A stretch of DNA of 64,000 nucleotides. It comes from Acidicapsa acidisoli. Lineage in GTDB: Bacteria > Acidobacteriota > Terriglobia > Terriglobales > Acidobacteriaceae. Position 1 is the stretch's first letter; each line of letters starts with the position of its first letter. Location of the stretch: assembly GCF_025685625.1 (NCBI RefSeq), contig NZ_JAGSYI010000005.1, positions 62,001 through 126,000 of the forward strand, read 5' to 3'. Positions 25,384 to 33,918 of the stretch are shown in pieces. The notes under the pieces were generated by a model that searched no databases, was not told where the DNA came from, and worked only from the letters and a program-made list of their open reading frames with translations. The position numbers and the translations under genes were made by a program.

Positions 25384-27006
25384 ATGAACTCGCCCTGGCC
25401 CCAGCCTCTGGACCCGCTCCACTCTGTTGCGCTCTCCGCGCTCGCAGCCTCCCTGCCGCTCGTGGTCGTCCTCATCCTGATGGGCGCGCTCCGCAAGAGC
25501 GGCCTCTTCGCCTCCCTCTGCGGATTCCTATCCGCTATCCTTCTTGCGCTATTCCTCTGGCGCATGCCCGCGTCCCTCGTTCTGTGGAGCGCCATCTACG
25601 GCGTCGTCTACGCTCTCTGGCCCATCCTCTGGATCGTCTTCACCGCCCTCTGGCTCTACAACCTCACCCAGGACACAGGAAAATTCGAGCTCCTCCGCCG
25701 CTGGATGGAGCAGCACGCCACCCGCGACAGCAGCATTCAGGCCGTCCTCGTAGCCTTCTGCTTCGGCGCGCTGCTCGAAGGCACCGCCGGCTTCGGAGCA
25801 CCAGTCGCCGTCACCGCCTGTCTGCTCGTTGGCCTCGGCCATCCCGCGCGCAGAGCCGTCCTCGTCGCACTTATCGCCAACACCGCCCCAGTCGCCTTCG
25901 GAGCACTCGGCATCCCCACCATCGCTCTCGCCGGAGTCACCGGACTCGACCTCGCGAAGCTCTCCGCCATGACCGGCAGGCAGGTCCCATTCCTGTCGCT
26001 GCTGCTCCCCGCCTACCTGATCTGCGTTGTCTCAGGCATCCAGGGACTCCGCAAAAACTGGCCAGTTGCGCTCATCTCCGGCCTCAGCTTTGCCCTGACC
26101 CAGTTCCTCGTCTCCAACTTCTGGGGTCCATACATCACCGATGTGCTGGCAGCTTCCATCTCCATTTTGGTGACCGTTACATTCCTCAAAATCCGGCCTC
26201 CAATAGAGCTTGGGCCAAATTCACCTGCCCGCGTATTGGAGCCAGTACCTTCCGAAACTCCATTCCCGCCATTGACACAAGGGGAATCCATCGCCGCATG
26301 GCTTCCCTGGGTCATGCTCTCCGTTGTCGTGATCCTATGGTCCTGGTTCAAGCTCCTGCCTTTGGCCCAGTCCATCCTGCCAGTCCCCAGCCTGCACAAC
26401 GCGGTTCTGATCACCCTCTATCAAAAGCCCTACGCCGCGCTCTACACCTTCCAGCCGCTCGGCCCCGGCACGGCCGTGCTCGCAGCCACGATTCTCACCG
26501 CGCTCTGCCTTCGTGTACCCGGCAAAGTGTTCCTCATATCCGGCGCAAAAACCTTTCGCCAGTTGCGCATCCCCGCAATGACCGTCATGGCTATCGTGGG
26601 ACTCGCCTATCTCTATAACTATTCCGGAATGGCCTACACCCTGGGCGCAACCTTCGCCCGCGTCGGTCCCGCATTCCCACTCCTCAGCGGATTCCTCGGC
26701 TGGATCGCCTGTTTCCTGACCGGCAGCGACACCGCCAGCAACCTTCTCTTCGGCAATCTCCAGGTCGCCGCCGCTCACCAGCTCCATCTAAACCCCATCC
26801 TGCTCGCCGTCACCAACTCCTCCGGAGCAGTCGCAGGCAAGATGGTCTCCCCGCAAAACATCGCCGTCGGGGTCATCACCGTCGGCCTCATCGGTCAGGA
26901 AGGCAAAATCCTCCGCTCGGCATTCTGGCACAGCATCCTGCTCGCCGCCGTCATCAGCCTCATCGCCTTCGCCCAGGCCTACTGGTTCCCCTGGATGATC
27001 CCTTGA
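25384..27006 (+). CDS. L-lactate permease family (LctP/LldP) transporter
   Basis: Inner-membrane proton-linked uptake of lactate or a related hydroxy acid. There are 540 residues with about twelve or more hydrophobic helices. Family stretches include the N-terminal helix pair LAASLPLVVVLILMGALRKS, the signature FGALLEGTAGFGAPVAVTA (residues about 122-140), NTAPVAFGALGIP, and near the C-terminus FLTGSDTASNLLFGNLQ and SSGAVAGKMVSPQNIAVG. The gene is on the strand opposite to the flanking rplS/NIPSNAP and trmD genes, converging on trmD with a two-hairpin repeat between the stops. No lactate dehydrogenase gene is nearby. Confidence 0.93.
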   Translation: MNSPWPQPLDPLHSVALSALAASLPLVVVLILMGALRKSGLFASLCGFLSAILLALFLWRMPASLVLWSAIYGVVYALWPILWIVFTALWLYNLTQDTGKFELLRRWMEQHATRDSSIQAVLVAFCFGALLEGTAGFGAPVAVTACLLVGLGHPARRAVLVALIANTAPVAFGALGIPTIALAGVTGLDLAKLSAMTGRQVPFLSLLLPAYLICVVSGIQGLRKNWPVALISGLSFALTQFLVSNFWGPYITDVLAASISILVTVTFLKIRPPIELGPNSPARVLEPVPSETPFPPLTQGESIAAWLPWVMLSVVVILWSWFKLLPLAQSILPVPSLHNAVLITLYQKPYAALYTFQPLGPGTAVLAATILTALCLRVPGKVFLISGAKTFRQLRIPAMTVMAIVGLAYLYNYSGMAYTLGATFARVGPAFPLLSGFLGWIACFLTGSDTASNLLFGNLQVAAAHQLHLNPILLAVTNSSGAVAGKMVSPQNIAVGVITVGLIGQEGKILRSAFWHSILLAAVISLIAFAQAYWFPWMIP

Positions 27007-27028
27007 ATTGGCAAAACATCCTGAATTT

Positions 27029-27093
27029 GAAGGGTACGGACTTTAGTCCGCACATAGACCAGCAGAAATCAGCGCGGCTTTAGCCGCTGAGGG
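27029..27093. repeat. Two-hairpin dispersed repeat, copy B, with compensatory stem changes
   Basis: Same plan as the copy at 24320, but hairpin 1 is CGGACTTTAGTCCG and hairpin 2 is GCGGCTTTAGCCGC. In each stem both arms have changed together, so pairing is kept. It lies between the convergent lactate permease and trmD genes. Confidence 0.85.
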
Positions 27094-27100
27094 ATACACT

Positions 27101-27937
27101 CTAAATCTCGTCCACGAGTTCAACCCGCAGCCGTTCAAGAACCTTCCGGTCCTCTGCACTCAATTGAGCCTGTGCCAGCAAATCCGGCCGGTTCCTGAGC
27201 GTCTTCCGCAACTGCTGCTCCCGCCGCCATTTCCGCACCGCCGCGTGATCCCCACCCATCAGCACCTCCGGCACAGCAACCCCGCGAAACTCGGCCGGCC
27301 GCGTGTAATGCGGATAATCCAGCAACCCACCCGCCCCATGCTGCGACCGCGGAACCCCCTCCACATCTACTGAAGAAGTAATCGCCGCATCTCCGGCCCC
27401 AAAGCTCTCAAACTCGCTCGAAGCCTCATTCCCCAACACCCCCGGCACAAGCCGCATTACTGCGTCCAATACCACCGCAGCCGCCAGCTCCCCGCCGCTC
27501 AACACATAATCCCCAATCGAGAGCTCGCGGTCGCAGTACATCTCATTCACACGCTCGTCTACACCTTCATACCGCCCACAGATGAGCACGACGCGATCCA
27601 GCCCGGCCAACTCCCGCGCCACCGTCTGCGTAAACGGCCGTCCCTGCGCCGAAAGCAGGACCACGGTCTCACGCAATCGCGTCGCATCGTCCCGATCCGC
27701 CACCGGAACCACTCCCAGCGCGGCCAACCCTTCGGCCAGCGGCTCCGCCTTCAGCACCATCCCTTCGCCGCCGCCAAAAGGCCGATCGTCCACCGTCCGA
27801 TGCCGATCATGGGTAAATTCCCGAAGATCCCGGACCCCAATCCCAACCAGTCCGTTCTTCTGCGCACGGCTTACCACTCCATGCTCAAAGAACCCGCGAA
27901 ACATCTCCGGAAAAATCGTAAGAATCTCAAATCGCAT
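27101..27937 (-). CDS. trmD: tRNA (guanine-N1-)-methyltransferase
   Basis: Methylates G37 of tRNAs that read CNN codons, using S-adenosylmethionine, which prevents frameshifting. The SPOUT knot region is visible (VVLICGRYEGVDERV and ELSIGDYVLSGGELAA, residues about 113-150). Other landmarks are the N-terminal MRFEILTIFPEMFRGFFEHG and DDRPFGGGEGMVL. The C-terminal domain carries YTRPAEFRG. A length of 278 is slightly long owing to a tail. In the canonical operon it follows rimM directly; here two opposite-strand genes intervene, so it needs its own promoter within or upstream of 27938-28036. Confidence 0.97.
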   Translation of the reverse strand: MRFEILTIFPEMFRGFFEHGVVSRAQKNGLVGIGVRDLREFTHDRHRTVDDRPFGGGEGMVLKAEPLAEGLAALGVVPVADRDDATRLRETVVLLSAQGRPFTQTVARELAGLDRVVLICGRYEGVDERVNEMYCDRELSIGDYVLSGGELAAAVVLDAVMRLVPGVLGNEASSEFESFGAGDAAITSSVDVEGVPRSQHGAGGLLDYPHYTRPAEFRGVAVPEVLMGGDHAAVRKWRREQQLRKTLRNRPDLLAQAQLSAEDRKVLERLRVELVDEI

Positions 27938-28036
27938 TCGCTGTCAATACCACCAATACCCTAGTTACTCCTTTGAATATACGCATTTTGGGCTCCAAGA
28001 TTTATCTCATCCATGCTCTACTTAGGACCAATCATT

Positions 28037-29218
28037 ATGCCCGATCTGGAAACCTATTTAGCACGCTGGCAGTCAGCCGGGATTCTCGACCGCGAGAGTG
28101 ACGCCGGCCTCATCGCCCGCATGCGCACCCTCGAAGCAGCGGAAAAGAAGCCTACTGGCCTCCGCTGGCAGGGCCTCATCGCACTCATCCTGGGAGCCAT
28201 CCTGCTCGCCTGCGGCGTCGTACTCTTCGTCTCCGCTCACTGGGACCAGATCAGCCCATTGGCCCGCTTCGCGCTCGTCCTCGCGATGGTATCCGTCTTC
28301 CACTTATGCGGCGCAATCAGCCGCAGCGATTTCCACAGCCTCTCCACCACACTCCACGCCGTGGGAACCATCTCCACGGGCGCAGCCATCGCCCTCGTCG
28401 GTCAGATCTTCAACATGCAGGAGCATTGGCCAGCCGCCATCCTGCTCTGGGCCATCGCCGCCTTCGCCGGCTGGGCACTCCTCCACGACCAGGCCCAGCA
28501 AACCCTGACCCTGCTCCTGTTCCCCGCCTGGCTCATCTCCGAACTAGCCTACGCCGCCGAAGGCTACGTCGGGGCTGAAGTCTACCTCGGCCGAATCCTC
28601 ATCGTCTGGGCCACCCTGTATCTGACAATCTTCCTTAGTTCCCGCCGCAAAGCCGTCCGCGGAATCCTCTTCACCGCTGCAGCCATCGCCGCATTCGTCG
28701 GCACAGATTTGATGTTTTGGAGCTGGCGCTCCTGGACGGGTCACACAACCTTCCTGCCTCTCAGCGCCCGCATCTGGGACTGGGGCGTCATCGCTGCCGT
28801 CCCGATCTTCTTCACCTTGTTCCGTCGTCGCGAAAGCCTGGTTCCTGTACTCGCCGCGATCTTGTTCGCGATAATCTTGCCCTGGTGCAACCGGCTTCTT
28901 TGGACGCCGTTCGACCGTCGCTTCTATAGCGATTCACCGAACCTCGCCGGCTTTGCGCTAACAGCAGCCTTCGCAATCTTCATGAGCTGGTGGGGCGTAC
29001 GCAACACCTCCCGCGCACTCGTAAATCTCAGTATGACCGGGTTTGCCGTCGTAGTTATGTTCTTCTACTTCAGCGACATCTTCGACAAAGTTGGCCGCTC
29101 CATCGGCCTCATCGGCCTCGGAATCCTCTTCCTCGCCGGCGGCTGGCTCCTCGAAAAAACCCGCCGCCGCCTGATCGACCGCTTTGCGGAATCCACCGGT
29201 CTGCCGGAGACCGCATGA
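28037..29218 (+). CDS. DUF2157 membrane protein
   Basis: A polytopic membrane protein of about 393 residues. The N-terminal soluble part (MPDLETYLARWQSAGILDRE) is the DUF2157 start and is followed by about ten hydrophobic helices, the family stretch GQIFNMQEHWPAAILLWA and a C-terminal helix IGLIGLGILFLAGGWLLEK. ATG 28037 is preferred to 28013 because AGGA lies upstream of it. The stop overlaps the ATG of the GDYXXLXY gene (ATGA), the usual arrangement for this pair. The function is unknown in all known members. It lies between trmD and rimM on the opposite strand. Confidence 0.88.
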   Translation: MPDLETYLARWQSAGILDRESDAGLIARMRTLEAAEKKPTGLRWQGLIALILGAILLACGVVLFVSAHWDQISPLARFALVLAMVSVFHLCGAISRSDFHSLSTTLHAVGTISTGAAIALVGQIFNMQEHWPAAILLWAIAAFAGWALLHDQAQQTLTLLLFPAWLISELAYAAEGYVGAEVYLGRILIVWATLYLTIFLSSRRKAVRGILFTAAAIAAFVGTDLMFWSWRSWTGHTTFLPLSARIWDWGVIAAVPIFFTLFRRRESLVPVLAAILFAIILPWCNRLLWTPFDRRFYSDSPNLAGFALTAAFAIFMSWWGVRNTSRALVNLSMTGFAVVVMFFYFSDIFDKVGRSIGLIGLGILFLAGGWLLEKTRRRLIDRFAESTGLPETA

Positions 29219-29793
29219 GCCTCGCCCGCACCTCGCTCGCGCTCCTCGTGATTCAACTGGGCCTGGTCTCGTCTATCGCGGCCAAGTACCTGCTCGACCG
29301 CTCCGTCAGCCCCCGCGTCTGGACCAGCGCCGTCGCCTACGACCCGTCAATGATAATGCGCGGACGCTACCTCAGCACCCAACTCAAAATCGACGCCTGC
29401 GGCATCAATCTCCCAATCGCGAAGACAAATACGAATGTCCCACCGGGCGACCAGACCTATTTTGATCCGGAAAACACGGGAACCATCACCGGCCAGCTCC
29501 CTGTCATGGTGGGAGTTAAAAACGGCCAGCTGGCCGTGCTGCGCATCGCAAAATCGCACGAAGAAGCGCATAGCCAGTCGATTACCCTGCGTAAAAGCGC
29601 GCTGTGCAATGACGCCGTTCTCTGGACGCCAGTCGATTTCTACCTCTCAGAAACCGCCAAATCGCCCTTCCCGCTCCAGAAGGGCCAGGAACTCTGGGTC
29701 GAAGTCACAGTACCATCCAGCGGTCCACCACGACCCATCAGCCTCGCCATCAAATCAGCCGACGGTCAATGGCAACCGCTTAACTACCGGTAG
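29215..29793 (+). CDS. GDYXXLXY-type protein, partner of DUF2157
   Basis: A 192-residue protein with an N-terminal membrane anchor (LALLVIQLGLVSSIAAKYLL) and an extracytoplasmic beta-rich domain. The family motif region is MIMRGRYLSTQLKI, where GRYLSTQL stands for GDYxxLxY; Asp is Arg and the last Tyr is Lys here. The C-terminal WVEVTV and hydrophobic strands fit the family. The ATG at 29215 overlaps the upstream stop. Its 3' end overlaps that of the convergent rimM by 14 bp. Function is unknown; the two proteins are presumed to form a membrane complex. Confidence 0.85.
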   Translation: MSLARTSLALLVIQLGLVSSIAAKYLLDRSVSPRVWTSAVAYDPSMIMRGRYLSTQLKIDACGINLPIAKTNTNVPPGDQTYFDPENTGTITGQLPVMVGVKNGQLAVLRIAKSHEEAHSQSITLRKSALCNDAVLWTPVDFYLSETAKSPFPLQKGQELWVEVTVPSSGPPRPISLAIKSADGQWQPLNYR

Positions 29794-30379
29794 AAACCTG
29801 CACCTCAACCAATCCCTCAGGCAGCGCCATCTCCACACGCTTCCCATCTGGATCAATCCGACGCAGATAAGCCTTAGCAAACGGCACCAGAATCTCCGCA
29901 CCTCCTGCGCTTTTCACCACCAGCAGCGCCACCGGCCCAGCATCCCGATCCACATCCTCGATCACGCCGATACATCGCGCCGAATCCGCCGCAACATCGA
30001 AAAGCGAGCATCCAATGAGATCGCCAACATAGACCTCATCCTCACCCAACGGCATCCGCTCCGCACGCGGAATCGCCACTACCATGCCGCGCAGCATCTC
30101 CGCCTCGGTAATCGAGTCCACCCCGGTAAAATGGAGCACAATCCCACCCGCCTGCCCCTTGTTCATCCAGTAAGAATCGAGCACCATTTCGCGCGCACTT
30201 TCGCCAGCCGATCCAGTTCCGGAAAGCCCCGTCCCGGAAAGCAACCAGACCCGCTTACGCTCCGCAAATTTTTCAGGAAAATCAGTAAGAATTTCGGCCA
30301 GAACCTCGCCTTTGCGACCCTGAGCCTTGCGAATCCGAGCCAGCCAGACCCAAGCCTGCCCACTCACCTGGTCAGCCAT
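29780..30379 (-). CDS. rimM: 16S rRNA processing protein RimM
   Basis: Assembly factor for the 30S head that binds ribosomal protein S19. The N-terminal barrel starts WVWLARIRKAQGRKGEVLAE (the A-R-x-x-KxxGxKGE pattern). The PRC-barrel-like C-terminal domain includes VYVGDLIGCSLFD, GVIEDVDRDAGPVALLVV and ILVPFAKAYLRRID. ATG 30379 has GGGAG 8 bp upstream and gives 199 residues. It follows khpA in the canonical order. Its 3' end overlaps the convergent GDYXXLXY gene. Confidence 0.95.
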   Translation of the reverse strand: MADQVSGQAWVWLARIRKAQGRKGEVLAEILTDFPEKFAERKRVWLLSGTGLSGTGSAGESAREMVLDSYWMNKGQAGGIVLHFTGVDSITEAEMLRGMVVAIPRAERMPLGEDEVYVGDLIGCSLFDVAADSARCIGVIEDVDRDAGPVALLVVKSAGGAEILVPFAKAYLRRIDPDGKRVEMALPEGLVEVQVSTGS

Positions 30380-30495
30380 CAACGAACTCCCAGCAAAACC
30401 CAGCCGGAGCAATCCGCCCCGTCACAATGCCCCGAACCGTGGTCATCCCAGTGCCGCCCGAGCGGTCAGCACCCTGAGCAATCAGCTCCGGACTG

Positions 30496-30759
30496 CTAGT
30501 CCTCTTCTTCCAGGATGTCCAGCGTGTACCGGTGATGGACCTTCATGCTCACCGCACCCAGGATCGTACGCACCGATCGCGCCGTCCGCCCCTGTTTGCC
30601 GATCACCTTGCCCACATCCTGCGGCGCAACCTTCAGCCTCAGAACAGTGTTCTCTTCGCGGTTCACAGTTTCCACTTCCACCGCATCCGGCTCATCTACC
30701 AGCGCCCGAGCAATTTCGCGCACCAGATCGTCCACAGCAAGCATATCCAATTGGGTCAT
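30496..30759 (-). CDS. khpA: KH-domain RNA-binding protein KhpA
   Basis: Small RNA-binding protein of 87 residues (KhpA/YlqC type). The single KH domain has the GxxG loop in VGKVIGKQGRTARSVRTI (residues about 49-66). The first half is acidic (LVREIARALVDEPDAVEVE) and the tail is EEED. It sits between rpsP and rimM, as in many bacteria. In Firmicutes it works with KhpB/Jag in cell-division and RNA regulation; whether this applies here is unknown. Confidence 0.95.
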   Translation of the reverse strand: MTQLDMLAVDDLVREIARALVDEPDAVEVETVNREENTVLRLKVAPQDVGKVIGKQGRTARSVRTILGAVSMKVHHRYTLDILEEED

Positions 30760-30955
30760 GCACGTACTCCATCCCCAAAGCTTCCGGATATTCCAGACGA
30801 TTTCCGCCTAAGAAACATACCGCACAAAAACGAGCTTTGTCTTAGGGCGAAATAGTATCAGCAGAACTGCATCGCCGCCAGCAAATCCCGATTTTCGCAA
30901 CAGCCCCGACTCCGGCTGGCATCAGGTCCATTCAGAATTATGGAAAACGGGTGCT

Positions 30956-30979
30956 CCAGGTCTCGATTTTGAGACCTGG
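30956..30979. repeat. Palindromic repeat, CCAGGTCTC family, copy 2
   Basis: CCAGGTCTC (30956-30964), a 6-nt loop GATTTT and GAGACCTGG (30971-30979). It shares the stem of the element at 20116-20153 and lies 3 bp beyond the rpsP stop. Confidence 0.78.
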
Positions 30980-30982
30980 GCC

Positions 30983-31237
30983 TTAAGCAGCTACAGTTGC
31001 CGGAGCAGCAGCCGGGAACTTCTCCACCAGCTTCGCCACGCGATCCGAAAGCTGCGCACCCACGCTCACCCAGTACTTGATGCGCTCGTGCTCGAGGTTC
31101 ACCGTCGCCGGGTTGGTCCGGGGATTGTAGGTGCCCACTACTTCGATCGAACGCCCATTGCGAGCGCGATCCTTTTCAATTACAACGACACGATAATACG
31201 GCTTCTTGGTGGCGCCAACGCGCGCCAAACGAATCAT
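30983..31237 (-). CDS. rpsP: Small-subunit ribosomal protein bS16
   Basis: Structural 30S protein. The opening MIRLARVGATKKPYYRVVV and the following SIEVVGTYNPRTNPATVNLE and RIKYWVSVGAQLSDRVAKL stretches are diagnostic. ATG 31237 is used; a GTG two codons upstream is possible. The C-terminus is an Ala/Pro tail. It is the first gene of the set rpsP-khpA-rimM-trmD-rplS-rnhB. Confidence 0.97.
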   Translation of the reverse strand: MIRLARVGATKKPYYRVVVIEKDRARNGRSIEVVGTYNPRTNPATVNLEHERIKYWVSVGAQLSDRVAKLVEKFPAAAPATVAA

Positions 31238-31389
31238 GACCACGGCGATACATTTCCTTTCAATTCCCGAATCTCGTTTGTGTACCGATGTAATTTGCGT
31301 CGTGCGTCAGTCGCGCACGGCCAGGCAGAGACTCCACCCGCAAAGAACACAACGTCTAAGTATCGCTGAAATTTGCCTTTTTGGGCAAA

Positions 31390-32076
31390 TCAGTCATGGC
31401 GAATCTCAAATGCGCGGCAAAAAGCCTCCGCCACCCGGCTCCCAAGCTCCACTCCGTCTGTCTCCTTCAGAAGCTCGCACCCTGCCTCCTTAGCCTTTCG
31501 GATCGACTTTGCCGTTCCCAGAATACTTTGCCCTGCGCCGCCTTTACCCTGTCCGGCACCCTCAAAATGCCTGCCGAAAATGTGCTTGTACATCATCGGG
31601 CCAAGCAGCAGGGCGAAGCAGACATCCATATCCATCCCTTCAGGCAGTCGTCCACCGGCCATCGCTCCCATCAGAATCCGCCGAATCCGCTGCTTCGGCA
31701 TCTCCATCACCCGCGACCGCCACGCATCTCCAAATTCCTGATGCGTCGCCGAATACGCCACCATCTGCGGCATCAGCCGTTTCTGGTCCTCAGGGCGCGC
31801 ATTGCGCGGCTTGTCATTCAACACTCTCGCCAGATCCGTAAAGAGATCGCCGCAATCCTCCTCGGCGACATTCTCTTCGATACCCACCACGAGCAACAAA
31901 ACTTCCATCAGCAGAGCATCCCGTCCCCGCCAATGCTTATAGATCGTCGCCTTGCTCACCCCCGAGGCCGCGGCAATCGCGTCCATGCTTGAGGCCTCAA
32001 TACCCTTTTTGACAAACAACTCCAGCGCAGCTTCCAATACCCGGTTGTGCGCGTCCGTACTCCTCGTTCTTCCCAT
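31390..32076 (-). CDS. TetR-family regulator, last gene of an ABC-2 exporter operon
   Basis: Transcriptional repressor. The helix-turn-helix is RVLEAALELFVKKGIEASSM through IAAASGVSKATIYKHWRGRDALL (residues about 12-58). The C-terminal ligand-binding region is helical and contains the TetR_C-type MDMDVCFALLLGPMMYKHIF. At 228 residues it is a normal size. It lies 41 bp downstream of the ABC-2 permease gene on the same strand and probably regulates the exporter operon. The ligand is unknown. Confidence 0.9.
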   Translation of the reverse strand: MGRTRSTDAHNRVLEAALELFVKKGIEASSMDAIAAASGVSKATIYKHWRGRDALLMEVLLLVVGIEENVAEEDCGDLFTDLARVLNDKPRNARPEDQKRLMPQMVAYSATHQEFGDAWRSRVMEMPKQRIRRILMGAMAGGRLPEGMDMDVCFALLLGPMMYKHIFGRHFEGAGQGKGGAGQSILGTAKSIRKAKEAGCELLKETDGVELGSRVAEAFCRAFEIRHD

Positions 32077-32117
32077 CCTTCAGTCGTATCCCCTGAGCCT
32101 TACCTGAATCTCGATCC

Positions 32118-32864
32118 CTAGACTTCAATTTTGGAAAAGCTGTACGCCCCCAGACTCAGAAACAACAGCGCCACTCCCGCCAGCACCGCACCGTCCGTCA
32201 CCGGCCCAAAATGCGCCATCCCCAGCAGCGCCGAACGCATCCCATCGATCCCATACGCCAGCGGATCGGCCGAAGTGATCCAGCCCATCACGCGGGGAAG
32301 GTTATTCAACGGAAACAGCGCCCCGGAAAGAAAAAAGATCGGCAGCACCAGGAAGTTCATCGTCATCTGAAATCCCTGCATATCCTTGAGCGCCGACCCG
32401 ATCGTCGTCCCAAGCGCAGCAAAAACAACAGCAATCATCAACATGAACAGCAGCCCCACCGGCACCATCGCCAGACTCACCGGCCGAAATCCCGCAACCA
32501 GGCACACAATCGCCACCAGCAATCCCTGCAGCATAGCTACGGTCGCCCCACCCAACGTGCGGCCAGCCATAATGAGTATTCGCGGCACCGGCGCCACCAG
32601 TGTCTCTTTCAAAAACCCGAACTGCCGGTCCCACAGCAACCCCATACCCGAAAAGATGGAAGAAAACAACACCGTCATCCCAATCACACCCGGCGCCAGA
32701 AACTGCAAATAGCTCCCATGGCCCGCCTGCGCGTAGACCGGCCCCATACCAAAGCCCAGCGCCAGCAGATACAACACCGGCTGTCCCAGCGAAGCGATCA
32801 TCTGCGCCCGCGACCGCGTATACCGCTTCAACTCCCGCAGCCAAAGAATGTAAATCACACCCAT
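32118..32864 (-). CDS. ABC-2 type exporter permease
   Basis: Membrane subunit of a DrrB-like drug or lipid exporter. ATG 32864 is preferred, with GGAGG 9 bp upstream; an earlier ATG at 32906 is possible. The protein begins MGVIYILWLRELKRYTRSR, the usual amphipathic start, and has six helices. The family motif region is GVIGMTVLFSSIFSGMGLLW followed by FGFLKETLVAPVPR. The C-terminal third contains LPIFFLSGALFPLNNLP. The ATPase gene is immediately upstream, with a two-hairpin repeat between them. Confidence 0.9.
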   Translation of the reverse strand: MGVIYILWLRELKRYTRSRAQMIASLGQPVLYLLALGFGMGPVYAQAGHGSYLQFLAPGVIGMTVLFSSIFSGMGLLWDRQFGFLKETLVAPVPRILIMAGRTLGGATVAMLQGLLVAIVCLVAGFRPVSLAMVPVGLLFMLMIAVVFAALGTTIGSALKDMQGFQMTMNFLVLPIFFLSGALFPLNNLPRVMGWITSADPLAYGIDGMRSALLGMAHFGPVTDGAVLAGVALLFLSLGAYSFSKIEV

Positions 32865-32926
32865 AACCCGCTTCCTCCAATTGCCGATCTGCGTTCCCTG
32901 ATCCATTGTCCAGAGTGGTAAGTCTT

Positions 32927-32992
32927 GAAGGGTACGGGCTTTAGCCCGTACATTGGCTCATCTCTTACGCCGAGGGCTTTAGCCCCTGAGGG
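32927..32992. repeat. Two-hairpin dispersed repeat, copy C
   Basis: GAAGGGTACGGGCTTTAGCC with CGTAC completes hairpin 1; about 20 bp later GGGCTTTAGCCCCTGAGGG completes hairpin 2. It lies inside the exporter operon, between the ATPase and permease genes. Confidence 0.85.
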
Positions 32993-32996
32993 AATA

Positions 32997-33791
32997 TCAC
33001 CGTCTCCACATCTGCGCAAACTGCCGCATCATCGCCGCCGGATCGGCACTCTCGTCTCGAATCTCCGTCCCCGTCAGCGCCAGAAACGCCTCTTCCAGCG
33101 TCTCGGTCCCAGTCCGCTCCTTGATCTCCGCTGGAGTGCCCAGAGCCACCCCCTTGCCGTGATCGATCACCGCGACCCGGTGCGCCACCCGCTCAGCCTC
33201 ATCCATGTAATGCGTGGTCAGAAAAACCGTGACCTGCTCCTGCTCATTCAACTGCTTCACCTGCGCCCAGAGCTGGTTCCGGCTCTGCGGATCGAGCCCC
33301 AGCGTCGGCTCATCCAGAAACAGAATCTTCGGCGTATGCAGAAATCCCCGCGCAATCTCCAGCCGCCTCTTCATCCCGCCCGAATACTTCTTTACCTGCA
33401 CATCCCGCCTGTCCCAAAGCTCAAAGAGCTTCAGCAAATTCTCAATTCGCTCCCGCGCCTGCCGCCGCGGCACGTGATACAACACACCGTGCAGTTCCAG
33501 ATTCTCCTGCCCGGTCATATCCCCGTCCAGGCTCGGGTCCTGAAAGACAATGCCAAAACTCTTCCGCGCCAGATGCTTGTTCGCCGCCCCATCCATCGCA
33601 TTCAGCCCATCCAGCCAGATCTTCCCGGAAGTAGGCTGCATCAGCGTCGTCAACATCTTGATCGTGGTCGTCTTCCCCGCCCCATTCGGCCCCAGAAAAG
33701 CAAAAATCTCACCCTTGCCGACATCGAAGGAGATATTGTCCACCGCCGTAAAGCTGCCAAAACTCTTGCTCAGATTCTCCACACGAATCAT
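32997..33791 (-). CDS. ABC-2 exporter ATP-binding protein (DrrA-like)
   Basis: ATPase of a drug or lipid exporter. Walker A is GPNGAGKTT, the Q-loop GIVFQDPSLDGDMTGQENL, signature YSGGMKRR, Walker B ILFLDEPTLGLDP and the H-switch VFLTTHYMDEAERV. This combination is the DrrA/daunorubicin-resistance type. ATG 33791 (MIRVENLSKSFG) has GGAGG upstream and fits the family; the frame is open further upstream to 33902, but that extension is unlikely to be coding. It is the first gene of the ATPase-permease-TetR operon. Confidence 0.94.
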   Translation of the reverse strand: MIRVENLSKSFGSFTAVDNISFDVGKGEIFAFLGPNGAGKTTTIKMLTTLMQPTSGKIWLDGLNAMDGAANKHLARKSFGIVFQDPSLDGDMTGQENLELHGVLYHVPRRQARERIENLLKLFELWDRRDVQVKKYSGGMKRRLEIARGFLHTPKILFLDEPTLGLDPQSRNQLWAQVKQLNEQEQVTVFLTTHYMDEAERVAHRVAVIDHGKGVALGTPAEIKERTGTETLEEAFLALTGTEIRDESADPAAMMRQFAQMWRR

Positions 33792-33918
33792 GGCCCATCC
33801 GCCTCCGCCAATAACAATACTGAACGGTTTAGTTTTTGGGAAGACGAATTTTGCTTTCTTTGTGGAAATCGCGAACAAAGTTTTCGGGCCGATCGTACGC
33901 ATTGTTCGCTACTGGCGT

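Noticed and set aside
31390-33791. Complete antibiotic biosynthesis cluster around the DrrAB-like exporter
   Set aside because: Only the ATPase, permease and TetR genes are present; no biosynthetic enzymes flank them.
32997-33902. Longer N-terminus of the ABC ATPase starting at 33902
   Set aside because: The added 37 residues lack family similarity, and GGAGG lies before ATG 33791.
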